Assembly: GCA_964275585.1 (NCBI GenBank)
Contig: CAXYCJ010000015.1
Span: 186,001 to 250,000 of the forward strand
From: D2472 sp964275585
GTDB taxonomy: Bacteria; Pseudomonadota; Gammaproteobacteria; Magnimaribacterales; D2472
Length of the DNA stretch: 64,000 nucleotides
Reading direction: 5' to 3'
Below the pieces are notes generated by a model. The model had not been told where the DNA came from. It was given only the letters and a program-made list of their open reading frames with translations, and made no database searches. Positions 57,468 through 64,000 of the stretch are shown one piece after another. The position numbers and the translations under genes are program-made. The first letter of the stretch is position 1; the number at the start of each line of letters is the position of its first letter.

Positions 57468-57878
57468 ATGTTACAGCCTAAACAAACAAAATTTAGAAAA
57501 ATGCATAAAGGCCGCAATAGAGGTCTTGCGCAATCAGGGAATTCTATTGCATTTGGTGAGTATGCGTTAAAAGCAACCACCAGAGGAAGAATTACTGCCC
57601 GTCAGATTGAAGCAGCTAGAAGAGCTATGACTCGCTCTATTAAGCGAGGAGGTAATATTTGGATTCGAATATTTCCTGACAAACCAATCACGAAGAAACC
57701 ATTGGAAGTAAGAATGGGGAAAGGAAAGGGTAATGTTGAGTATTGGGTTAGCTTAGTCCAGCCGGGAACAGTTCTTTATGAGATGGCAGGAGTTTCTGAA
57801 GATGTTGCTAGGGATGCATTTAAACTTGCAGCAGCAAAATTACCAGTAAGAACTACTTTTATTAAAAAGGCATTATAA
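57468..57878 (+). CDS. rplP: 50S ribosomal protein L16
   Basis: Large-subunit protein near the A site. It has 136 residues, the same as in E. coli. It begins LQPKQTKFRKMHKGRNRGLA, contains ARQIEAARRAMTRSIKRGGN and the loop with Arg substrates of the YcfD hydroxylase (PVRMGKGKGNVEYW-type: LEVRMGKGKGNVEYWVSLVQ). It is followed by rpmC after 2 bp. Confidence 0.98.
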   Translation: MLQPKQTKFRKMHKGRNRGLAQSGNSIAFGEYALKATTRGRITARQIEAARRAMTRSIKRGGNIWIRIFPDKPITKKPLEVRMGKGKGNVEYWVSLVQPGTVLYEMAGVSEDVARDAFKLAAAKLPVRTTFIKKAL

Positions 57879-57880
57879 AA

Positions 57881-58099
57881 ATGGCAAAGTTAACCAATGA
57901 TTTAAAAGATTTACGTGAAAAAAACGTAAAAGACCTAGAAAGTCTTGTTTTAGAGATCAGAGAAAATCAATTTAAAAACAGAATGAAGCACAAAACTGGC
58001 CAGCTCACTGAATCACATTTAATGACTGCTGATAGAAAAAAGATTGCACAAATTAAAACTATTATCAATGAAAAGAAATCTGAGGAAGAATCTGCATGA
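57881..58099 (+). CDS. rpmC: 50S ribosomal protein L29
   Basis: Small helical protein at the tunnel exit, next to L23. It has 72 residues, about nine more than E. coli (63), the excess being an acidic C-terminal tail (NEKKSEEESA). The typical core is DLRE ... LESLVLEIRENQFKNRMKHK followed by ADRKKIAQIKTIINE. It overlaps rpsQ by four bases. Confidence 0.95.
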   Translation: MAKLTNDLKDLREKNVKDLESLVLEIRENQFKNRMKHKTGQLTESHLMTADRKKIAQIKTIINEKKSEEESA

Positions 58100-58383
58100 G
58101 TACGAACCCAAGACAACTCACAGGCGTTGTTATAAGCGACAAAGCTGATAAAACAATTACTGTAAAAATTGAGCGAAAAGTTAAGCATCCAACCTATGGC
58201 AAAATCATGAAGCGTTCGACAAAAGTACATGCACATGATGAGAAGAATGCAGCCAAAATTGGTGATGTTGTAACTGTTCAAGAATGCAGACCTCTATCAA
58301 AATCAAAAACTTGGATGCTGTTATCAGAGATTCAAGATGCCCCTAAAGTTCCAGAGCCCACTACTCCTGAGGATGAATCATGA
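58096..58383 (+). CDS. rpsQ: 30S ribosomal protein S17
   Basis: Primary 16S rRNA-binding protein. It has 95 residues, longer than the E. coli 84, with an acidic/proline C-terminal tail (APKVPEPTTPEDES). The OB-fold core reads LTGVVISDKADKTITVKIER ... HPTYGKIMKRSTKVHAHDEK, and VQECRPLSKSKTW. It overlaps rplN by four bases and ends the S10 operon. Confidence 0.96.
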   Translation: MSTNPRQLTGVVISDKADKTITVKIERKVKHPTYGKIMKRSTKVHAHDEKNAAKIGDVVTVQECRPLSKSKTWMLLSEIQDAPKVPEPTTPEDES

Positions 58384-58748
58384 TTCAAATGCAGACAATT
58401 TTAAACATCGCTGATAACAGCGGAGCCAGAAGTGTTATGTGCATTAAAGTTCTCGGCGGCTCCAAAAGAAGATATGCAAATATTGGTGATGTGATTAAGG
58501 TGGCAATTAGAGAAGCAATACCATTGGGTAAAGTGAAAAAAGGTCAAGTTGTAGATGCCCTGGTAGTTAGAACAAAAAAAGGTGTGCGTAGAAGAGATGG
58601 CTCATTAATTAAGTTCGATGAAAATGCTGCTGTGTTGATTGGTGGAAATAAAGCACCTATCGGCACTAGAGTTTTTGGCCCCGTTACTCGTGAGCTAAGA
58701 GACGGCAAGCATATGAAAATTTTATCTTTAGCACCGGAAGTTTTGTAA
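58380..58748 (+). CDS. rplN: 50S ribosomal protein L14
   Basis: Large-subunit interface protein that bridges to 16S rRNA. It has 122 residues (E. coli 123). It begins IQMQTILNIADNSGARSVMC, with KVLGGSKRRYANIGDVIKVA following. It is the first gene of the spc operon in E. coli; here it overlaps rpsQ by four bases, so no separate spc promoter is likely at this point. One-base overlap with rplX. Confidence 0.98.
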   Translation: MIQMQTILNIADNSGARSVMCIKVLGGSKRRYANIGDVIKVAIREAIPLGKVKKGQVVDALVVRTKKGVRRRDGSLIKFDENAAVLIGGNKAPIGTRVFGPVTRELRDGKHMKILSLAPEVL

Positions 58749-59086
58749 TGAAAAAGAATATTGCAACAATAACAAAATTAAGAACTGGTGATGAGATTGT
58801 AGTGATTGCTGGGAGAGATATTGGTAAAAAAGGAAAAGTGCAAAAAATATCTAAATTCAATAATAAAGCAGTTGTTATTGGTATCAATATGGTAAAAAAA
58901 CACACGAAACCAAATCCTCAATTAGGGGTCACTGGCGGAATTGTTGAACAGGAAGCAGCGATAGACTTATCTAACATTGCTATTTGGAATCCAAAGAAGA
59001 AACAAGCAGACCGAATAACCTTTCAGATCGATGAAGGTAAAAAAACTAGAGTGTATTCATCAGACAGAGCAGAAATAAAATCATGA
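58748..59086 (+). CDS. rplX: 50S ribosomal protein L24
   Basis: Assembly-initiator protein of the large subunit. It has 112 residues (E. coli 104). The KOW motif is LRTGDEIVVIAGRDIGKKGK, followed by INMVKKHTKPNPQLGVTGGI. In E. coli the L14-L24 junction is the site of S8 repression; a matching S8-binding stem was not identified here. It overlaps rplE by four bases. Confidence 0.96.
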   Translation: MKKNIATITKLRTGDEIVVIAGRDIGKKGKVQKISKFNNKAVVIGINMVKKHTKPNPQLGVTGGIVEQEAAIDLSNIAIWNPKKKQADRITFQIDEGKKTRVYSSDRAEIKS

Positions 59087-59619
59087 AACTAAGAAAAAAA
59101 TTTAATACAGAGTTATTGCCTGAGCTGCAAAAAATACTAGGAATTAAAAATATAATGGCTGTACCAAAAATAACTAAAGTTGTTATTAATATGGGTGTTG
59201 GCGAAGCTTTAACAGATAAAAAGCACTTAGAATCAGCTGTACAGGATCTTGAATCTATTGCAGGTCAAAAAGTTGTAGTTACTAATGCAAAAAAATCTGT
59301 TGCAAGTTTCAAACTAAGAGAAGGCTGGCCCGTAGGCTGCAAGGTAACATTGCGTGGTGATCGAATGTATGACTTTATCGAGCGTCTTGTAAGTATTGCC
59401 ATCCCCAGGGAGAGAGATTTTAGGGGTTTAAATCCAAAATCATTTGATGGGCAGGGTAACTACAGCATGGGTGTAAAAGAACAAATAATATTCCCAGAAA
59501 TTAACTACGATAACATCGACAAAATTAGAGGTATGGATATTTGCATTAATACCTCAGCTTCAAACAAGGAAGATGCTAAGGCTCTACTAGAATCTCTTAG
59601 CTTCCCATTTAAAAAATAA
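59083..59619 (+). CDS. rplE: 50S ribosomal protein L5
   Basis: 5S rRNA-binding protein of the central protuberance. It has 178 residues (E. coli 179). It contains VPKITKVVINMGVGEALTDK, the VTNAKKSVASFKLREGWPVG region and the RDFRGLNPKSFDGQGNYSMG segment. It is followed by rpsN after 12 bp with a GGTAC-type gap. Confidence 0.98.
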   Translation: MKLRKKFNTELLPELQKILGIKNIMAVPKITKVVINMGVGEALTDKKHLESAVQDLESIAGQKVVVTNAKKSVASFKLREGWPVGCKVTLRGDRMYDFIERLVSIAIPRERDFRGLNPKSFDGQGNYSMGVKEQIIFPEINYDNIDKIRGMDICINTSASNKEDAKALLESLSFPFKK

Positions 59620-59631
59620 AGGTACAAACAA

Positions 59632-59937
59632 ATGACTAGAAAATCAGTAGTAGCAAGAGATGCAAAAAGACAGAAAATAGTTGAACGCTATGCAACCAAA
59701 AGAGCAACCTTGAAAAAAGCGTTTTCAAATCCTGAAAACTCATATGAAGAAAAGATGGCTGCATTTGAGAAATTGCAAAAGCTTCCAAGGAATGCAAGTC
59801 CTTCAAGAGTTACAAGAAGATGCTCCCTTACTGGAAGACCGCATGCTGTTTACAGAAAATTTGGTCTGAGCAGAATTAAATTACGTGAAGCCGCAATGCG
59901 TGGTGACATTCCTGGATTAGTTAAATCAAGTTGGTAA
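59632..59937 (+). CDS. rpsN: 30S ribosomal protein S14 (long, zinc-free type)
   Basis: Head protein of the small subunit. It has 101 residues, the long form; only one Cys is visible (RRCSLTGRPHAVYRKFGLSR), so it is the C-minus, zinc-independent type as in E. coli. It begins TRKSVVARDAKRQKIVERYA. A zinc-independent S14 is consistent with a marine, metal-poor setting, but is also the normal gammaproteobacterial form. Confidence 0.97.
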   Translation: MTRKSVVARDAKRQKIVERYATKRATLKKAFSNPENSYEEKMAAFEKLQKLPRNASPSRVTRRCSLTGRPHAVYRKFGLSRIKLREAAMRGDIPGLVKSSW

Positions 59938-59941
59938 TATT

Positions 59942-60337
59942 ATGAGTTTACAAGACCCTACAGCAGATTGTCTGACAAGAATAAGAAATGGCCTTATGCG
60001 AGGAAAAAAAGTTGTACATGCGCCTTTCTCTAAATTTAAGCACGAGCTAGTTTCTCTTTTAGTAAAAGAAGGCTATCTCAATGCATGTGAGAAAATTTCA
60101 GTAGATGGAAAGGACTCGTTAAGTATAACTTTAAAATACATCAATGAAGCTCCTGCAATTAGAGAAATTACGCGAATTTCAAAACCAAGTTTAAGGAAAT
60201 ATTCAGCTTCAACTGATCTTGCCGAAGTTAAAAATGGCCTTGGTATTTATATTATCTCTACAAACAAAGGTTTGATGAGCGACAAAGATGCTAAATCGAT
60301 GAATGTTGGCGGCGAAGTAATCTGCGAGGTTTTTTAA
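59942..60337 (+). CDS. rpsH: 30S ribosomal protein S8
   Basis: Central-domain 16S rRNA-binding protein; in E. coli it represses the spc operon. It has 131 residues (E. coli 130). It begins SLQDPTADCLTRIRNGLMRG and ends with GLGIYIISTNKGLMSDKDAK ... GGEVICEVF. It is followed by rplF after 2 bp. Confidence 0.98.
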   Translation: MSLQDPTADCLTRIRNGLMRGKKVVHAPFSKFKHELVSLLVKEGYLNACEKISVDGKDSLSITLKYINEAPAIREITRISKPSLRKYSASTDLAEVKNGLGIYIISTNKGLMSDKDAKSMNVGGEVICEVF

Positions 60338-60339
60338 TT

Positions 60340-60882
60340 ATGTCCAGAATTGCAAAAAATCCAATACCAGTCCCTACAGGTATAGAAATTAGCTTTGATG
60401 GAAATCTTGTTAAGGTTTCTGGTTCAAAAGGCAAGATGGAATTCTTAATTCCTGATTCAGTTTCAGCGAATCATGCTGACGATGTTATTACGGTTTCATA
60501 TGATGAAACATCCTCTGAATCAACCGCATTGGCTGGAACAACTAGATCTTTGATCAATAATATGGTCATTGGTGTCTCAGAAGGATATACAAAAACATTA
60601 ATTTTAGTGGGAGTAGGTTATCGAGCAAAGGCCGCGGGTAAAAGATTAGAATTAACGCTCGGTTTTTCACACCCTGTTTTTTATGATCTACCAGATGAGG
60701 TTGAAGTGGAGACACCATCTCAAACTGAGGTAGTGCTAAAAAGCTATAACAAGCAAGTGCTTGGCCAAGTGGCAGCAGAAATTAGAGCATTTAGACCACC
60801 TGAACCATACAAAGGTAAAGGCGTTAAATATTCAGATGAAACTATTCGAAGAAAAGAAGCTAAAAAGGCAGCAGGAGCATAA
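60340..60882 (+). CDS. rplF: 50S ribosomal protein L6
   Basis: Large-subunit protein near the factor-binding site. It has 180 residues (E. coli 177). Duplicated fold: SRIAKNPIPVPTGIEISFDG at the start, and the second half with LVGVGYRAKAAGKRLELTLG and RAFRPPEPYKGKGVKYSDE. It is followed by rplR after 3 bp. Confidence 0.98.
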   Translation: MSRIAKNPIPVPTGIEISFDGNLVKVSGSKGKMEFLIPDSVSANHADDVITVSYDETSSESTALAGTTRSLINNMVIGVSEGYTKTLILVGVGYRAKAAGKRLELTLGFSHPVFYDLPDEVEVETPSQTEVVLKSYNKQVLGQVAAEIRAFRPPEPYKGKGVKYSDETIRRKEAKKAAGA

Positions 60883-60885
60883 CCT

Positions 60886-61233
60886 ATGAGTTCAAAATCA
60901 GAATCTAGATTAAGACGAGCAGGTAAGACTAGAATTAGAATTGCTCAGCAAGATAAACCAAGACTCTCAGTTTTTAAATCTTCACAAAATCTTTATGCTC
61001 AGATATTTGATTCTACTGGCGCAACTGTTCTTGCTTCAGCATCAACAAATGAAAAAGTAGATAAAATAAAATTGAATAATGTTGAATCTGCTAAGTTAGT
61101 CGGCCAAAAAGTTGCTGAAAGAGCTATTCAGGCTGGAGTAAAAAAAGTTGTATTTGATAGATCTGGTTATAAATATCATGGCCGAATTAAAGCCATCGCA
61201 GAATCAGCTCGTGCAGCTGGATTGGAGTTTTAA
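60886..61233 (+). CDS. rplR: 50S ribosomal protein L18
   Basis: 5S rRNA-binding protein of the central protuberance. It has 115 residues (E. coli 117). Signatures are RRAGKTRIRIAQQDKPRLSV, FKSSQNLYAQIFDSTGATVL and the C-terminal VVFDRSGYKYHGRIKAIAES. It is followed by rpsE after 3 bp. Confidence 0.98.
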   Translation: MSSKSESRLRRAGKTRIRIAQQDKPRLSVFKSSQNLYAQIFDSTGATVLASASTNEKVDKIKLNNVESAKLVGQKVAERAIQAGVKKVVFDRSGYKYHGRIKAIAESARAAGLEF

Positions 61234-61236
61234 AAA

Positions 61237-61743
61237 ATGAGTCAACAAAATAATAGTTTGCAACAACAAGATGCCCTGGAAGAGAAGCTTGTTCAGGTAA
61301 ATAGGGTTGCTAAAGTGGTTAAAGGCGGGCGTATTTTTGGCTTTACAGCCTTATGTGTGGTTGGCGACGGAAAAGGTAAGGTAGGTTTTGGGAGAGGTAA
61401 GGCAAAAGAAGTGCCTATTGCTATTCAAAAAGCCATGGAAAATGCTAGGCGTAATATGGTTGATGTCAGTTTAAATGCTTCTACCCTATGGTATCCAGTA
61501 AAAGCAAAACATGGAGCAGCAAAGGTTTACATGCAACCAGCATCTGAGGGAACAGGAATTATTGCTGGTGGCGCAATGAGGGCTGTGCTTGAGCTTGTTG
61601 GCGTTCAAAATGTTTTAGCAAAGTGTTATGGCTCTACAAACCCAGTCAATGTTGTAAGGGCAACCATTAATGCACTGAGCTCCATGGAATCACCTGAGCA
61701 GGTTGCAATCAGACGTAGCAAGAAAACAGCAGAAATATCATGA
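61237..61743 (+). CDS. rpsE: 30S ribosomal protein S5
   Basis: Accuracy and mRNA-entry protein of the small subunit. It has 168 residues (E. coli 167). The N-terminus (SQQNNSLQQQDALEEKLVQV) is richer in Gln than usual. The core has RVAKVVKGGRIFGFTALCVV, GKGKVGFGRGKAKEVPIAIQ and AEGTGIIAGG-type (SEGTGIIAGGAMRAVLELVG). It overlaps rpmD by four bases. Confidence 0.98.
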   Translation: MSQQNNSLQQQDALEEKLVQVNRVAKVVKGGRIFGFTALCVVGDGKGKVGFGRGKAKEVPIAIQKAMENARRNMVDVSLNASTLWYPVKAKHGAAKVYMQPASEGTGIIAGGAMRAVLELVGVQNVLAKCYGSTNPVNVVRATINALSSMESPEQVAIRRSKKTAEIS

Positions 61744-61925
61744 ATAATAAAACAATTGAAATCAGGCTTATTAAGAGCAGCATTGGTAGATTGCCTAACC
61801 ATAAAAAATGTGTAAAAGGCCTTGGTTTTAGGCGCTTGAATCAGAGCATTTCCGTAGAAGATACCCCAAGCAATAGGGGCATGATGAATAAAATTAGAGA
61901 CATGATAGAAGTCATAGAGAGTTAA
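61740..61925 (+). CDS. rpmD: 50S ribosomal protein L30
   Basis: Small large-subunit protein. It has 61 residues (E. coli 59). It reads IEIRLIKSSIGRLPNHKKCV followed by KGLGFRRLNQSISVEDTPSN, the usual order. The presence of rpmD, which is missing from some reduced genomes, shows that this operon is complete. It is followed by rplO after 2 bp. Confidence 0.97.
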   Translation: MNNKTIEIRLIKSSIGRLPNHKKCVKGLGFRRLNQSISVEDTPSNRGMMNKIRDMIEVIES

Positions 61926-61927
61926 CA

Positions 61928-62470
61928 ATGGAAAATATAGAATCAAATAGTGCACTAGGATTAAATACTCTTTCAAGCACAGGAACTACTAAAAATAGAA
62001 AGCGTGTAGGAAGAGGTATTGGTTCTGGAACAGGCAAAACAGCAGGAAGAGGTCATAAAGGCCAGAAATCAAGATCCGGCGGATCAATTGCTCGAGGTTT
62101 TGAGGGCGGGCAAATGCCATTGCAACAAAGAATACCTAAGTTTGGTTTTTCTTCTCGTGTAAATAGAGCATCAAAAGAAGTGAACCTTAAGAATATTGCA
62201 TCTCTGGAAGAGGTAAACCTCGAGATATTAAAGTCAAATAGAATTATTTCTAAGTCTACAAAAAAAGTAAAAATATTTGGAATCTTTGAACTCTCCCAAC
62301 CCATGAAAGTTTCTGGTGTTAGCGTAACTCGTGGTGCAAAAGAATCAATTGAGAAAGCTGGCGGAAGTGTTGCAGAGTTATTAGAGAAACCTATTAAAGA
62401 AAAATTTGTTAAAACATCTCGAAAGGTAAAAGCAAAGACAGTTAAGAAACCTGAGGAAGCTACTGAATAA
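61928..62470 (+). CDS. rplO: 50S ribosomal protein L15, with terminal extensions
   Basis: Late-assembly protein of the large subunit. It has 180 residues, compared with 144 in E. coli. The core is normal: KRVGRGIGSGTGKTAGRGHK, GQKSRSGGSIARGFEGGQMP and the C-terminal VSGVSVTRGAKESIEKAGGS. The extra length is about 10 residues at the N-terminus (ENIESNSALG) and about 25 at the C-terminus, Lys-rich then acidic (RKVKAKTVKKPEEATE). The tail probably lies on the ribosome surface and may bind RNA. It is followed by secY after 5 bp. Confidence 0.96.
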   Translation: MENIESNSALGLNTLSSTGTTKNRKRVGRGIGSGTGKTAGRGHKGQKSRSGGSIARGFEGGQMPLQQRIPKFGFSSRVNRASKEVNLKNIASLEEVNLEILKSNRIISKSTKKVKIFGIFELSQPMKVSGVSVTRGAKESIEKAGGSVAELLEKPIKEKFVKTSRKVKAKTVKKPEEATE

Positions 62471-62475
62471 CCAAT

Positions 62476-63771
62476 ATGGCTGATCAAAAGAAAGGTATGA
62501 GCGATTTATGGAGAAGGCTGAGATTTGTCTTCTTAGCTATAGTTATATATCGCATGGGTACTCATATCCCTATACCTGGTATAGATCCTGCTAGATTAGC
62601 TGCTTTGTTTGAACAAAATCAAGGCACCATTTTAGAAATGTTTAATTTATTTTCGGGTGGAGCACTTGAGAGAATGAGCATTTTTGCTCTAAATGTTGTT
62701 CCTTATATTTCCGCAGCAATTATTATGCAACTTTTCTCAAACTCCATCCCATACTTACAAGAGCTGAAGAAAGATGGCCAAGCTGGAAGAAATAAAATTA
62801 CTCAGTACACAAGATATGGAACAGTTATTCTTGCCTTTGTTCAAGCATCAGCATTAAGTGTCACGCTTGGAGCTAGTGGTTTAGCATATGATCCAGGTGC
62901 ATCCTTTTTTGTTTCAGCTGTATTTAGTGTAGTAGCTGGAACTGTATTTTTAATGTGGCTAGGAGAACAAATAACAGAACGAGGCATAGGCAATGGAATC
63001 TCAATTATTATTGCTACTAGCATTCTAACGGGTATTCCTGGAGCAATGGGGCAAGCACTAGAGCAGTCAAGACAGGGCGATTTAAATATCCTACTATTGA
63101 TTGGAATAGGTGTTTTAGCAATGTTAGTGATTGCAATTGTTGTTTTTATTGAGCGCGGACAAAGAAGAATCACTGTTAATTATGCGCAAAGACAGCAAGG
63201 CAGGAAATTGATGCAAGCCCAAGCAAGTCATCTTCCTTTTAAAGTTAATATGGCAGGAGTAATACCAGCAATTTTTGCTAGTACATTTCTATTATTTCCA
63301 GCCTCACTCTCAACGTGGTTTGGTCAAGCAGAGTCTTTTGGTTTTTTACAAACAATCTCTCTCGCTTTAAACCCTGGACAACCATTGTATATTTTAACTT
63401 TCTCAGCGCTAATCATTTCATTTTGTTTTATCTGGCTTGCTTTAACTTTTGACACCAAAGAAGTAACAGATAACTTAAAAAAATCTGGAGCATTTGTTCC
63501 AGGAATTAGACCTGGCGATCAAACAGCAATATACATTGACAGTGTTCTAGCTAGACTCACAGTTTTTGGAAGTATTTATTTAACACTGATCTGTTTACTG
63601 CCATTGGCTTTAATTAATTTTGCTGGAGTTTCATTCTATTTAGGGGGAACCTCAGTATTAATTATAGTTGTGGTATTAATGGATTTTATGGCTCAAGTTC
63701 AATCGCATATGATGTCCAACCAATACTCATCATTATTAAAGAAGACAAACTTAAAAAACTATAAAAGATAA
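62476..63771 (+). CDS. secY: Preprotein translocase subunit SecY
   Basis: Channel subunit of the Sec translocon in the inner membrane, partner of SecE and SecA, both encoded in the window. It has 431 residues (E. coli 443), with ten hydrophobic segments expected. Signatures are YRMGTHIPIPGIDPARLAAL, FALNVVPYISAAIIMQLFS, the GQAGRNKITQYTRYGTVILA loop and the cytoplasmic GERGIGNGISI-type segment (TERGIGNGISIIIATSILTG). It is followed by rpmJ after 2 bp. Confidence 0.98.
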   Translation: MADQKKGMSDLWRRLRFVFLAIVIYRMGTHIPIPGIDPARLAALFEQNQGTILEMFNLFSGGALERMSIFALNVVPYISAAIIMQLFSNSIPYLQELKKDGQAGRNKITQYTRYGTVILAFVQASALSVTLGASGLAYDPGASFFVSAVFSVVAGTVFLMWLGEQITERGIGNGISIIIATSILTGIPGAMGQALEQSRQGDLNILLLIGIGVLAMLVIAIVVFIERGQRRITVNYAQRQQGRKLMQAQASHLPFKVNMAGVIPAIFASTFLLFPASLSTWFGQAESFGFLQTISLALNPGQPLYILTFSALIISFCFIWLALTFDTKEVTDNLKKSGAFVPGIRPGDQTAIYIDSVLARLTVFGSIYLTLICLLPLALINFAGVSFYLGGTSVLIIVVVLMDFMAQVQSHMMSNQYSSLLKKTNLKNYKR

Positions 63772-63773
63772 TT

Positions 63774-63890
63774 ATGAAAGTTAGAGCATCAGTAAAAAAG
63801 ATTTGTAGAGATTGCAAAACTGTAAGACGAAAAGGAGTTTTGTATGTTATATGCAAAACTGATCCTAAGCATAAACAAAAACAAGGATAA
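63774..63890 (+). CDS. rpmJ: 50S ribosomal protein L36
   Basis: The smallest ribosomal protein: 38 residues read directly from the sequence between secY and rpsM. It begins KVRASVKKICRDCKTVRRKG. The zinc-binding residues are Cys11, Cys14, Cys27 and His33, so it is the zinc-containing (C-plus) form. The order secY-rpmJ-rpsM matches other gammaproteobacteria. Confidence 0.96.
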   Translation: MKVRASVKKICRDCKTVRRKGVLYVICKTDPKHKQKQG

Positions 63891-63896
63891 GATAAT

Positions 63897-64000
63897 ATGG
63901 CTAGAATAGCAGGCGTTAACATACCCGAAAATAAGCATCTTGAGATTGCTTTAACTCATATCTATGGAATAGGTAAAAAAACTGCTCAAGAGATTTGTAG
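63897..64000 (+). CDS. rpsM: 30S ribosomal protein S13, N-terminal part
   Basis: First 34 codons of S13, the head protein that contacts the P-site tRNA. It begins ARIAGVNIPENKHLEIALTH and continues with IYGIGKKTAQEIC, the helix-two-turns-helix entry; the rest lies beyond the window edge. It is the first gene of the alpha operon (S13-S11-S4-rpoA-L17) in E. coli, only 6 bp after rpmJ here. Confidence 0.95.
   Translation, partial: MARIAGVNIPENKHLEIALTHIYGIGKKTAQEIC

Overview
The window is a chromosomal segment of an AT-rich, streamlined gammaproteobacterium with very short intergenic gaps. The 16S rRNA wording, the lack of tRNA genes in the 16S-23S spacer, the compact operons and the adjacent TonB-dependent receptors suggest a marine SAR86-like lineage. 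That placement is an inference from memory; a 16S tree would settle it. No insertion sequence, prophage, CRISPR array or integration site was seen.

Layout. 1-1143 (minus): hemC (cut by the window edge) and rsmD. 1182-2056: flavin reductase-like protein and a DUF4399 protein. 2062-6810: a divergent tetR / RND efflux pair whose intergenic region has two tandem palindromic operators covering the promoter. 6839-12083: DUF1543-like protein, cupin, class I glutamine amidotransferase, Na+/alanine symporter, beta-lactamase-fold hydrolase and a CDF metal exporter. 12089-17286: bamD, rluD and the branched-chain amino acid genes ilvI-ilvH-ilvC. 17298-22376: one complete rrn operon (promoter, 16S, spacer without tRNA, 23S, 5S, terminator), with long processing stalks visible around both large rRNAs. 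22393-29477: SnoaL-like protein, coaE, yacG, then on the minus strand secA, lpxC, rlmB and a short RNase R. 29529-35768: a small secreted Cys-containing protein, a His-rich ZnuD-like TonB receptor, a second TonB receptor, an AhpD-like protein and a small membrane protein. 35780-37539: tRNA-Thr(UGU), msrA, birA, tRNA-Tyr, tRNA-Thr(GGU). 37587-64000: an unbroken translation/transcription super-cluster: tuf, tRNA-Trp, secE, nusG, rplKAJL, rpoBC, rpsLG, fusA, then the complete S10 and spc operons to rpmJ and the start of rpsM.

How the genes work together. The right half is core gene-expression machinery, with candidate promoters before tRNA-Thr/tuf, rpsL and rpsJ and an L10 leader before rplJ. 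The middle holds the rrn operon and envelope/secretion genes (bamD, secA, lpxC). Accessory functions are efflux, solute and metal transport.

I found no clear undescribed multi-gene system. The observations most worth a second look are regulatory or structural: a hairpin that pairs the Shine-Dalgarno sequence of the ZnuD-like receptor with the last codons of the small gene upstream; a bistable terminator/anti-terminator-like element at the rplA-rplJ junction; an RNase R lacking its N-terminal domains; and the efflux promoter with both core elements inside twin operators.
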